The position numbers and the translations under genes are program-made. 64,000 nucleotides of DNA from UBA1952 sp965246765 (GTDB lineage: Bacteria > Bacteroidota > Bacteroidia > Chitinophagales > Chitinophagaceae): the NCBI GenBank assembly GCA_965246765.1, contig CBDFFJ010000003.1, positions 186,001 through 250,000 on the forward strand, in the 5' to 3' direction. Positions 35,800-43,103 of the stretch are shown here, piece after piece; positions within the stretch are counted from its first letter, which is position 1, and each line of letters begins with the position of its first letter. The notes beneath the pieces were generated by a model. It had not been told where the DNA came from, searched no databases, and saw nothing but the letters and a program-made list of their open reading frames with translations.

Positions 35800-36967
35800 A
35801 AAATATATCAATTACCGTTATGAGAAAGTTTAAAAAATTATGTATATCTATCACGTTGTTATCTTGCAGCGCCGCTTCCACGATATCGATGGCGATAATA
35901 TTTGCTTCCTTTTTTAATCTTGACAGGCAGCTTGTTAGGGTTTCAAAGCTTATCCCGTTCGGGAGCGGGTCAGTCACACTGCTAAAGAGCTTCGGGTCAA
36001 TTACGTCTATATCGATGGTGAGATAAATCTGCTTGCCGGAAAGCTGCGGGATAAGCCGATCAACACATTCCAGAAACTGCCGCTCGGAATGGCTGAAGTG
36101 ACAGGAATACTGGCCGGATGCGGCCACAGCCAGGGAGTCGATGTTGACAAAGTCCCTTATCCCTAAACTATGAACTTCAAAACCCTCCAGCAGAAGCTTT
36201 CCGATTACTGAGCTGTGACTGGGCGCCAAGTCATTAAAGTGGCACTCCGTGAGCAAGAAAAGATCATTGTGGGCATCTATCTGTAAACACACCAAATCGC
36301 CAACACATCTCTGTACCCCTTTAAATAATGGGTAAGTAACAGCGTGGTCCCCGCCAATGGCGATAAAAGTGTTCTTTTTATGAACTAATTCATATGCAGT
36401 ATCTGCTATCTTTTGTATGGTAGCAGAAATGTCTTCCCTTTGATTAATATACAAATCGCCTAAATCAAAAATATTGTCCTCCTGAATAGAGCTGTATGTT
36501 TTGCCTGTAATCACACCTGAAGACAAAAAGCACTCTTTCTGAATGTTATACTTATGAGCGTAATTTCTGGCTATGGTATTATTCCGGGGGACAGACTCCA
36601 ATGATGGATTACCAAATGAGTAAGGTACCCCAAAAACCGCAAAGCTGTTTACCAGTTCATGAATGTTTCCAAGCGGCAGCCCGAGATAGGGATGTTGGGG
36701 ACGGACAAAAAAACTGGCTATTTCTTTATAGGCCGTGCTGCCATCCAGAACAACTTTTTCATGGAGGAGAAAATCAAAAACACCATTGCTCTTTAAATCA
36801 AGAAGCGCTTCTTCGCTTAAACCCATAAGCCTGTTCAGCGGGTGGTAAAAATGAGCCTGTATTTCAATGGGTAGAAGCAGAATCTGCTTTGTGTATTTAT
36901 GCTCTGCATAGCAGGTGCTGAAAGTCCGTTTGAAGTCGTAAAACGGAGAGATGAAGTATTGGTTCAT
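35786..36967 (-). CDS. Arginase/ureohydrolase-family enzyme with N-terminal extension
   Basis: A 393-residue protein. The C-terminal 280 residues carry the full dinuclear manganese site: AIGGDHAVTYP (about 204), QIDAHNDLF (about 232) and TIDIDVIDP (about 320). The first 100 residues are not part of a normal ureohydrolase (typically about 300 residues) and could bind a peptide. Family members split guanidino groups of arginine, agmatine or formiminoglutamate. In RiPP pathways peptide arginases of this fold turn peptidyl Arg into ornithine. The gene starts 12 bases after a terminator-like hairpin, just downstream of an Arg-rich 67-residue peptide gene, and no arginine-pathway genes lie nearby. 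I favour a peptide arginase. Confidence 0.8.
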   Translation of the reverse strand: MNQYFISPFYDFKRTFSTCYAEHKYTKQILLLPIEIQAHFYHPLNRLMGLSEEALLDLKSNGVFDFLLHEKVVLDGSTAYKEIASFFVRPQHPYLGLPLGNIHELVNSFAVFGVPYSFGNPSLESVPRNNTIARNYAHKYNIQKECFLSSGVITGKTYSSIQEDNIFDLGDLYINQREDISATIQKIADTAYELVHKKNTFIAIGGDHAVTYPLFKGVQRCVGDLVCLQIDAHNDLFLLTECHFNDLAPSHSSVIGKLLLEGFEVHSLGIRDFVNIDSLAVAASGQYSCHFSHSERQFLECVDRLIPQLSGKQIYLTIDIDVIDPKLFSSVTDPLPNGISFETLTSCLSRLKKEANIIAIDIVEAALQDNNVIDIHNFLNFLITVIDIFYDKP

Positions 36968-36978
36968 AGCAGTAAGAA

Positions 36979-37014
36979 AAAAAGGTTCCCGACTATTAAG
37001 AAGAGAACCTTTTT
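36979..37014 (-). terminator. Intra-operon terminator/attenuator after the peptide gene
   Basis: On the minus strand AAAAAGGTTC (37014-37005) pairs with GAACCTTTTT (36988-36979) around a 16-base loop, followed by more T. The stem and T run are those of an intrinsic terminator. It lies 17 bases after the peptide stop and 12 before the arginase start, so it would let the short peptide message be made in excess, as in many bacteriocin and RiPP operons. Confidence 0.7.
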
Positions 37015-37030
37015 GCCGGATGAAGCTTAC

Positions 37031-37234
37031 TTACGGCATGCTTACCTTCATCAGGGGAACGTCCACCTTCACATCATTGCCGTTGCAACGGTTGTTGCAG
37101 CGGGTTGTGTGTCTGGCGACTGCTTGTCCGTCAAGCCAGTCGATGCTTTGCAGGATGGTCTGCATTTCCGCGACAGGGAGCCCACCCGGGAAGGTTGGTT
37201 GCGCGTAGTTGATCTGCACTTCTGTGATCCTCAT
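37031..37234 (-). CDS. Candidate RiPP precursor peptide (67 residues)
   Basis: The peptide runs from MRITEVQINYAQPTFPGG through a helical stretch (VAEMQTILQSIDWLDGQ) to a C-terminal part holding HTTRCNNRCNGNDVKVD. The repeated RCN unit places two arginines and two cysteines in seven residues, and a third Arg lies just before. This is the kind of core a peptide arginase and an acyltransferase would modify. There is no signal peptide. It is in frame with no stops, lies 34 bases after the protease gene, and is followed by a terminator. I did not recognise the peptide itself. Confidence 0.6.
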   Translation of the reverse strand: MRITEVQINYAQPTFPGGLPVAEMQTILQSIDWLDGQAVARHTTRCNNRCNGNDVKVDVPLMKVSMP

Positions 37235-37268
37235 GTTGGTTGGTTTTTTGAGGTTAAAAAAAAAGGAA

Positions 37269-38621
37269 CTATTTTTTATTTGTTAGACTCAGCGCGTAGG
37301 TGAGCGCGTCTGTTTCTTCTTTTAGGGACACTTCGGGTTCAACTCCCTTCTGGTCAAGCCGCTCTTTGGCCGTCGTCACATAATCAGCGTTCGGAACGAA
37401 AAGAACAAACCCGTCCATGAGCGGCACCTCCTTTGCACTGAGCATCTTGCCGGCAGTTTTTTGCCCGATTATCGTAATATTCGGCTCCTGCTTAAGCGCA
37501 TACACGATTGGCTCACACGTGCTTGCCGTAGCGTTATCAATAAGGATATAAACCGGCTTTTTAAAAGTGCGCTGATTAGGAAATATTTTTACTTCTATGC
37601 AGCTGTTCTTACTGATTTCCTCCATGAACTGATCGAACGTGCCTGAGGAAAAGACATGACATGCGCTCATATCCCCTTTTCCGGACGCGTAATAGGCCCT
37701 TGACAGGAAAAAACCGCCGCTGGTAGGACCCTGGACGAGATACTGGCCCAACTCTATTGCCGGGCCGATATTTCCGCCGGGGTTGTTTCTTAAATCGATG
37801 ATCAGATTTTCGGGATTGTCACTGAATATCTGAGTGAATTTGTCTTTGATAGCGCCTTCTTCTGTTGTAAACGACGGGATAGTAAGAATACCGGTAGTTC
37901 CCTTTTTTATGTATTCCAGTTTGTCTGTACCCGTATCCTCCTTTTCAACGCCTGCTCTCCGCCACAATCCGATATGGGAATAAGGTAATTCACGGGCATA
38001 ATAAAATGCGGAGAAGGCATAATGGAGATCGTCTATAGAGTTACTCGAATAATCAAGGAGCTTGCCTTTAAACGTTTTGTATTTAGACGATTTAAAAAAG
38101 GCAGGATCAAAGAAGTTGGCTTCAAAAGACCGGCCAAAAGAGTCGGACAATCGCCTGTAATCTAAAAGAGGCGCGGGCTTGCCCTTCTTATATAAGGCAC
38201 CATACAATTTTCCTCTGGACGAGCTGTCAGGCGAAAAAAATTCGCCTTCAAGCTGCCCGTTGGTAATCCTCCCATTCAGATAATAGTTGCTGATCGGGGA
38301 ATAGAAAGCAGTCCGGAACCTGATGACGTTATTACTGTCCCTGTAGTAACCTTTTACCGAAACAAGCCTTTTGTTTTTTATCCCCGCAAACCAGTTGATT
38401 TTTGTCCGGTCCGCAAAGCCGAAATTATCTGCGTAGGCATTCTGCAATGAACCGCCGCTAATCTGCCCCCCGGCCATTTCCAGTTCCAGATAGAAACGGA
38501 CATCGCCAATATCTTTCGACGCAAAAGTTACCAGATACAGTTCTGCATTTGCACTTTTTGATTGCGCACAGGATGACAGGCTTAGTATCAAAATAAAGGA
38601 AACTATTAAACTGCACTTCAT
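37269..38621 (-). CDS. S41-family C-terminal processing-type peptidase, lipoprotein
   Basis: A 450-residue protein with a lipoprotein signal (LSSC lipobox, Cys18). A strand-rich N-terminal domain (about residues 25-160) precedes an S41 core. Visible motifs are NLIIDLRNNPGGN (about 275), the nucleophile Ser in DNATASTCEP (about 367) and the general base Lys in GQKTAGK (about 390). It should be tethered in the periplasm or on the outer membrane and cleave exported peptides. It leads the minus-strand operon 38621-34693, directly before the precursor candidate, so it may trim the exported product. Alternatively it is a housekeeping protease upstream by chance. Confidence 0.85.
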   Translation of the reverse strand: MKCSLIVSFILILSLSSCAQSKSANAELYLVTFASKDIGDVRFYLELEMAGGQISGGSLQNAYADNFGFADRTKINWFAGIKNKRLVSVKGYYRDSNNVIRFRTAFYSPISNYYLNGRITNGQLEGEFFSPDSSSRGKLYGALYKKGKPAPLLDYRRLSDSFGRSFEANFFDPAFFKSSKYKTFKGKLLDYSSNSIDDLHYAFSAFYYARELPYSHIGLWRRAGVEKEDTGTDKLEYIKKGTTGILTIPSFTTEEGAIKDKFTQIFSDNPENLIIDLRNNPGGNIGPAIELGQYLVQGPTSGGFFLSRAYYASGKGDMSACHVFSSGTFDQFMEEISKNSCIEVKIFPNQRTFKKPVYILIDNATASTCEPIVYALKQEPNITIIGQKTAGKMLSAKEVPLMDGFVLFVPNADYVTTAKERLDQKGVEPEVSLKEETDALTYALSLTNKK

Positions 38622-38672
38622 CGGGCGGAGGTATCTTACCGGGCTTGATTTAGGGGCTGCGATTTGCTCCTA

Positions 38673-38680
38673 CAAACCTA
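38673..38680 (-). promoter_or_regulatory. Candidate Bacteroidota -7 element before the S41 peptidase operon
   Basis: On the minus strand the octamer TAGGTTTG fits the Bacteroidota -7 consensus TAnnTTTG and lies about 52 bases before the ATG at 38621. No clear -33 TTG box is seen at the expected distance, so this is tentative. Confidence 0.3.
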
Positions 38681-38811
38681 TGCTGGCTCACATAAGTTTT
38701 TTCCGGTACTTTCCCGATATTCTACAGGAATTTTCCGGGTCTGTTTTTAGGGCGTATGTGTATGCCCGTTCTTTTGAAGGGATAAATTTGTCCTTCAAAC
38801 CGAAAAGGCTT

Positions 38812-39153
38812 ATGAACGCGCTTACCGACCTTAAATCAAGGTATATCCAAAGACTGAAGGACGAACTATCGGCGATTGAAAAGGCAACGGCCTCTTTTGG
38901 AATATCCCTTGGCGGGGTAAGTCTTCATACCAATGCTGATACCGTCAAAAATAATGTGGAAGCCATTGCAGCAGCGGTCAACAAAGGATTCGTGGAAGAA
39001 ATTAACGGGGCCGCTTATGCAGCGGACTTTCCGGATGACATGAAGATTCAATGTTATGAGGCGTTTCGCGGCGAATGCAGCAAAATACTCTCCGACTATA
39101 CAAAAGTTTCCCTATCGGCCGGTCAGAACTCCACCTCTGGGGGCCCTGCATAG
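38812..39153 (+). CDS. Small soluble protein of unknown function (113 residues)
   Basis: I chose the ATG at 38812 (MNALTDLKSRYIQRLKDELS); the frame is open further upstream but that region holds the divergent promoter zone. The protein is helical, with a central Gly-rich piece (GISLGGVSLHTN), and no signal or membrane segment. It resembles no family I recognise. It is divergently placed from the RiPP-like operon and stands alone. Confidence 0.45.
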   Translation: MNALTDLKSRYIQRLKDELSAIEKATASFGISLGGVSLHTNADTVKNNVEAIAAAVNKGFVEEINGAAYAADFPDDMKIQCYEAFRGECSKILSDYTKVSLSAGQNSTSGGPA

Positions 39154-39397
39154 CGGTGAGCGCTCCGGTATCCTATGCCATTCGACAGGCCGTGGTAGTT
39201 TCTTGCAAGAACCCGCTTCCTTACAATGCTACCATGAGCCGGAGAAGTATTCCTTCCAAGCTATTGCTTGATCAGGAAACAGTAATTACCCAGGAACCCC
39301 GGCGGGTACAACTTTCCAAGCTATTCCGGCTAAGGGCATTGCTCACCCCGCCTCTCTGCAGTTCATGACCGGTTTCTTCAGTCAGGCTGCTAATGTT
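39154..39397. other. Intergenic stretch without a recognisable gene
   Basis: About 240 bases between a plus-strand gene end and a minus-strand gene end. The motif TTCCAAGCTATT(C/G) appears twice (near 39251 and 39314), but no terminator hairpin or gene is evident. Confidence 0.35.
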
Positions 39398-40177
39398 TCA
39401 GATGGCAACGGCAAGCCGTATTGCGCAGCCCCTGCGCGGTTCCGTATCTATTTGCAGCTTGCTGTTTAACAGGTCTGCCCGCTGCTGCATATTCCGGATG
39501 CCGAGTCCGGTTATGTTCTCCTGCCGGGTTCTATCAAAGCCAATCCCGTTATCAGCGATTTCAAGGGATAGACATTGCTCCTCGTACCTCAGTTCAATCC
39601 TGATAGCCGACGCCTGAGCATACTTGACCGCATTATGGAGTGCCTCCTGAGCAATCCGGAAAATGAGTAATTCTTTCTCGGCGGACAATGATTTGTAGAC
39701 GCCTTCAATATGCAGCCTGCAAGGGATGTGCTTGCTTGACTCAATATAGGAGAGCTCTTTTGCCATCACTTCCCCAAGGCCTATCTTCTTAATATAGTCG
39801 CTGTTCAGCGAGTAGCTGATGTTGCGCAAGTCGTTTGCAACCTGCTCCGATATCGTACGGATATTGCTGACAAATTTGCTGTTATCATCATCAGGCCGGC
39901 TTTCATCCAGCGCTTTGACATTCATCTGGATAAAGTCTATTTTCTGAGAGACATTATCGTGCACCTCTTTTGAAATCTGCGCCATTGCCCGCTCCTGCTC
40001 TTCCAGCCGTGCATGAAGGATGTTTTTCTGGTGGTCAAAGATCATTTTGGCCGTCTCCAATTTATTGCGATGCACCCTCCGCGTATAAATTATGATGTAG
40101 CTCAGCATAAAGAACAGGAAGACCAGAAAGAGTATCGTCCCGGCTATGAGCAATGGTATAAAGTATTGCTGGTTCAC
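39398..40177 (-). CDS. Sensor histidine kinase, second module
   Basis: A 259-residue kinase with one N-terminal membrane helix (about residues 7-32), a linker, HisKA_3 with probable phospho-His H73 in QISKEVHDNVSQK, and HATPase_c. The N box is AQEALHNAVKYA, the G1 box IADNGIGFD and the G2 region GLGIRNMQQRADLL. It overlaps the membrane-protein gene by 4 bases. The layout repeats that at 1708-2514. The cognate response regulator is four genes upstream in the same operon (41415-42104) rather than directly downstream, so a rearrangement has happened in one of the modules. Confidence 0.92.
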   Translation of the reverse strand: MNQQYFIPLLIAGTILFLVFLFFMLSYIIIYTRRVHRNKLETAKMIFDHQKNILHARLEEQERAMAQISKEVHDNVSQKIDFIQMNVKALDESRPDDDNSKFVSNIRTISEQVANDLRNISYSLNSDYIKKIGLGEVMAKELSYIESSKHIPCRLHIEGVYKSLSAEKELLIFRIAQEALHNAVKYAQASAIRIELRYEEQCLSLEIADNGIGFDRTRQENITGLGIRNMQQRADLLNSKLQIDTEPRRGCAIRLAVAI

Positions 40178-40845
40178 CTTTCGTGCCGCATTTTTGGATA
40201 AGTAAAAAGTACAATGCTGATGCCTCCGTAAGTTACCATATTCACCAGCAGGATAATCAGATTTACAACCCAGGTACTTTGCGGATGCCTTACAATCATG
40301 AATTCATAAAGGCCCCAGCTAAGAAACGTAGCGGTCCAGAAAAACGTCAGGCCCGCAGACAGCCAGAAATGCGGATTGTAATATAACGGCACACCGTCCT
40401 CCTGCTCCTGTTGGAGCAGCATAAGCCTGGTAAAAGAAATCAGCGATAGTGAAATGGTGATGATGCCTTCAAAAAACAGAAAGTAATTATTCAGATGCTG
40501 CAGCGGCTGCAGGGTAACAATATTGACCAGGCCCGCCGCAATGCTGCCTAGCCCCACATAGATGCCTGCGTTATTGCCCTTAAAGATATCAATGCTGAAA
40601 TTAAAATACAGGCACACCAGGAACAACTGAATCAGATTGAAGATAGCGTATACCGGCATATTGTTGCGGTAGCGGATTGCGCAGTAATAGGCCAGGCATT
40701 CCGCAATAAACGTAAGCCCGAGCAGTAGTGAGAAGATGCGCAATCCGCCATCCCGTCTTTTGAACCGGACCAGGCTTATAATCCAAGCGGTAAATAGGAT
40801 TACAAGATAAATCCGATAAAGGACATGAAGAAAATTGACTTTCAA
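40174..40845 (-). CDS. Multi-pass membrane protein, second module
   Basis: A 223-residue protein with about seven hydrophobic segments, paralogous in layout to 2481-3155. It lacks catalytic motifs and probably relays a signal to the kinase, whose start overlaps its stop by 4 bases. It is 13 bases after the CP-motif lipoprotein gene. Confidence 0.68.
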   Translation of the reverse strand: MKVNFLHVLYRIYLVILFTAWIISLVRFKRRDGGLRIFSLLLGLTFIAECLAYYCAIRYRNNMPVYAIFNLIQLFLVCLYFNFSIDIFKGNNAGIYVGLGSIAAGLVNIVTLQPLQHLNNYFLFFEGIITISLSLISFTRLMLLQQEQEDGVPLYYNPHFWLSAGLTFFWTATFLSWGLYEFMIVRHPQSTWVVNLIILLVNMVTYGGISIVLFTYPKMRHER

Positions 40846-40858
40846 GGAAAGAGTTCAA

Positions 40859-41383
40859 TCAATGTGGAAGCAGGTCATCCTTAGCGGTGCCGACAACCGG
40901 GCAGAATGAAGGACACGGCATGCCGTTGTCTTCAACACCGTTGTGATAGTAGATGTAATTACCCGCGTCGTTATATCCGGCAAGAATTAAAGTTAGGGCG
41001 CCGCTGCGGTATCCGCAGCGTCTATCCTTTCCTCCCTTGTTTATGTAATCCAGCGTATGGGCGAACATAATTTTCATCTGCGAAACGTCTTGACCCTCCG
41101 GGCTGTTGAGAAAGCTGCGCAGCGCATCCGCGTCAATAATGACGGATCTCAATTCTGAATCTTCGGATGAAGCGTTGATGCTGTTGAGATAGCTGCCGAG
41201 CATTTTGTTGGCCGTATCAATAGAGATATATGCCTTCGCTGAGTCGGCAGTGCCGGCTGTTCTCATGGCGGAACGAGGTGTATCGTTGCTTGGGTGTTGC
41301 GTGTCGGAGTTACTGCCGGATTGGTTACAGGCCGCAAGCATGATGCAGGCGGTGGCAGCGAAGAGGAGGGTAATTTTCTGCAT
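40859..41383 (-). CDS. Lipoprotein with PCPxxCP motif
   Basis: A 174-residue protein with a lipoprotein signal (lipobox LAAC, Cys19). The mature part holds the blocks ADALRSFLNS, LTLILAGYND and the closing GMPCPSFCP, shared with the protein at 3162-3632. Here the family member is exported and lipid-anchored, whereas the other has no signal. It is the second gene of the module, between the regulator and membrane-protein genes. It may be the extracytoplasmic signal detector, or simply co-regulated; unknown. Confidence 0.68.
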   Translation of the reverse strand: MQKITLLFAATACIMLAACNQSGSNSDTQHPSNDTPRSAMRTAGTADSAKAYISIDTANKMLGSYLNSINASSEDSELRSVIIDADALRSFLNSPEGQDVSQMKIMFAHTLDYINKGGKDRRCGYRSGALTLILAGYNDAGNYIYYHNGVEDNGMPCPSFCPVVGTAKDDLLPH

Positions 41384-41414
41384 GGGTGGTGGATTGAAAA
41401 GGGGTAAAAAATGA

Positions 41415-42104
41415 TTACTGTTCTTCGGAGATTATATGGCTTGTTGAATCAACCTGCAGCGGGACCAGTCCGAATTGAATGGCGCACATGACAAGGCCGG
41501 AGCGGCTGCCCACCTGTAGCTTTTTAAACAGGCATTCGCGGTGCCAGTCCACGCTTTTTGGCGTGATGCTCATCTTCTCCGCGATCTGCACATAGCTTAA
41601 ATCGCTGCAGCAGAGCTTGAGTAGCTCGGCTTCCCGGTCACTGAACTGCGGCAGCTTGACTTTGTTCTTAATCACCGAACGAAAGAACTTAGAGGACATG
41701 ATCTCGGAGTGGTAGATGCCGTGCTCGTGAATGGCAATAAGCGCAGTTTCCAGTTCCCGCGGACTGCAGTTCTTAAGAAGATAACCGTTCGCGCCGGCCA
41801 TAATTGCCTTTATCAAAAAGTAATCCGTGTTATGGCCGGTGAAAATCAGCACACGCATCTGCGGCCAGTGCTTTAGCAGGGCTATAAGCGTGTCGAACCC
41901 GTTAAGAACCGGCATGAATATATCCAGTATACAGATGTCGATATTGGTTTGGGATACTTTCAGCTTTTCAAGCAGTTCCTGGCCGTTATCCGCCTCAATA
42001 TCTACATGGCAGCTACCCAATGAGTTCAGCAACTCACAGATACCTTTCCTTATGACGATATGATCGTCAGCGTAGGCAATATGTATCAGGCCTGCCGGTT
42101 GCAT
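41415..42104 (-). CDS. LuxR/NarL-type response regulator, second module
   Basis: A 229-residue regulator. The receiver domain (residues about 6-125) has the acidic pair D13-D14, phosphoacceptor D61 in ICILDIFMP, and a Lys in GYLLKN. The LuxR helix-turn-helix (about 155-215) reads FSDREAELLKLCCSDLSY, then MSITPKSVDWHRECLFKKL. A Ser/Glu-rich tail of 15 residues follows. It is first in the minus-strand operon 42104-39398, followed by the lipoprotein, membrane and kinase genes. Confidence 0.93.
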   Translation of the reverse strand: MQPAGLIHIAYADDHIVIRKGICELLNSLGSCHVDIEADNGQELLEKLKVSQTNIDICILDIFMPVLNGFDTLIALLKHWPQMRVLIFTGHNTDYFLIKAIMAGANGYLLKNCSPRELETALIAIHEHGIYHSEIMSSKFFRSVIKNKVKLPQFSDREAELLKLCCSDLSYVQIAEKMSITPKSVDWHRECLFKKLQVGSRSGLVMCAIQFGLVPLQVDSTSHIISEEQ

Positions 42105-42310
42105 GTATTTCTAATCAATTCTTGTACAGAGGCGTAGTGCGTAAAAATAGACCGGGGGGCGATGCAGACCTACCGGATTTTTCCGGGTTTGCCTGGCGGC
42201 GCTTAATAAATTATCATGGAACGCGTAACAGGAATAATCCCGTGAGCAACCAGTTTTTTACCAGAAGGCTGCCTTTATCTGCAGCCTATCATTGCAGCAA
42301 ATTCATTACT

Positions 42311-42655
42311 ATGGCCAAATGGGCAGATTACCTGATTTCAGGGGTCTGGTTTATCAAGACAGCGGACTCCAGACGCATCTCGCACGTCATGCTTCATGAA
42401 GACAATGATGCCACGATCAGCATCGGGAAAAAGACCATTGAGGCAGAGGTGCTGAAACTGCTGAAAGCACAGAAATCCGTACTGACCATAGTGTGGGATT
42501 ATGCTTCGGGCACATGGACTAAAGGTGAGCAGGTTGGTTACGAAACGCTGAGCAACAGGCAGGAAATACTGAGAACCCATAGGAACGGCGTGGTAAGCGA
42601 TAACCTTGATAACCTGATTAACATGGGTTTTTTCTATTCAAATCTTCAAGCATAG
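42311..42655 (+). CDS. DUF3892-related small protein
   Basis: I chose the ATG at 42311 (MAKWADYLISGVWF), because the longer frame has no sensible leader; it gives 114 residues. The pattern of HVMLHEDND, a Trp-rich middle (TIVWDYASGTWTKGE) and a closing EILRTHRNGVVSDNLDNL resembles DUF3892 proteins, which are small and of unknown function. A second relative follows 26 bases later. No signal peptide. Confidence 0.55.
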   Translation: MAKWADYLISGVWFIKTADSRRISHVMLHEDNDATISIGKKTIEAEVLKLLKAQKSVLTIVWDYASGTWTKGEQVGYETLSNRQEILRTHRNGVVSDNLDNLINMGFFYSNLQA

Positions 42656-42681
42656 CTGACAACCATTAATACACCTTCTTT

Positions 42682-42885
42682 ATGTCCCAGCACCAGATTT
42701 CCTGCATTAATAAATCCGACATGCAAAACGCGCATGAACGCATCTCTCATGCAGGTGGCTATAGCAACAACGGCACGCGCTGGAAGATCACCGAAGCAGA
42801 AGCTATCCGCAGCATTGAAGCCAACAGCTATGAATTTTATGTTTCGCAGGGCGGACGACTTCTACATTTCTTTCATGCTTTGTGA
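42682..42885 (+). CDS. DUF3892 protein, probably truncated at the C-terminus
   Basis: The 67 residues ISCINKSDMQNAHERISHAG, then GTRWKITEAEAIRSIEA and FYVSQGGR match DUF3892 as I remember it. In the family the sheet normally continues after the last Gly-Arg with Val-rich strands; here it ends abruptly in LLHFFHAL. Base composition drops to visibly lower GC just after, so the gene may have been cut by an insertion. Same strand and close behind its relative at 42311. Confidence 0.65.
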   Translation: MSQHQISCINKSDMQNAHERISHAGGYSNNGTRWKITEAEAIRSIEANSYEFYVSQGGRLLHFFHAL

Positions 42886-42912
42886 GCTGGTATAAAATTT
42901 TCAATTGTTTCT

Positions 42913-43098
42913 ATGGAAGTCCAAAATGCTTTCGAATCGGGCAAAGAATCTAATCTGGAGTTGGTTGCACTTCCTTGCGTGATTCGGTCTATTGTAGCTG
43001 ACCTCTACATTCCTAAGAAGTTTACGGGCCAAATCATCCCGATGATTGCAGAATCCGATGCAAAAAAGGCTCACTTATCTAACGAAGTCCTTGACTAA
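42913..43098 (+). CDS. Short frame before the dGTPase gene
   Basis: Sixty-one residues (MEVQNAFESGKESNLELVAL and so on) in the same low-GC style as the dGTPase, ending 5 bases before it. There is no recognised domain. It could be a small gene co-transcribed with the dGTPase, or the tail of a protein whose front was lost at the junction near 42.88 kb. It is in the same frame as the preceding DUF3892 stop, which is probably chance. Confidence 0.35.
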   Translation: MEVQNAFESGKESNLELVALPCVIRSIVADLYIPKKFTGQIIPMIAESDAKKAHLSNEVLD

Positions 43099-43103
43099 CG
43101 ATT

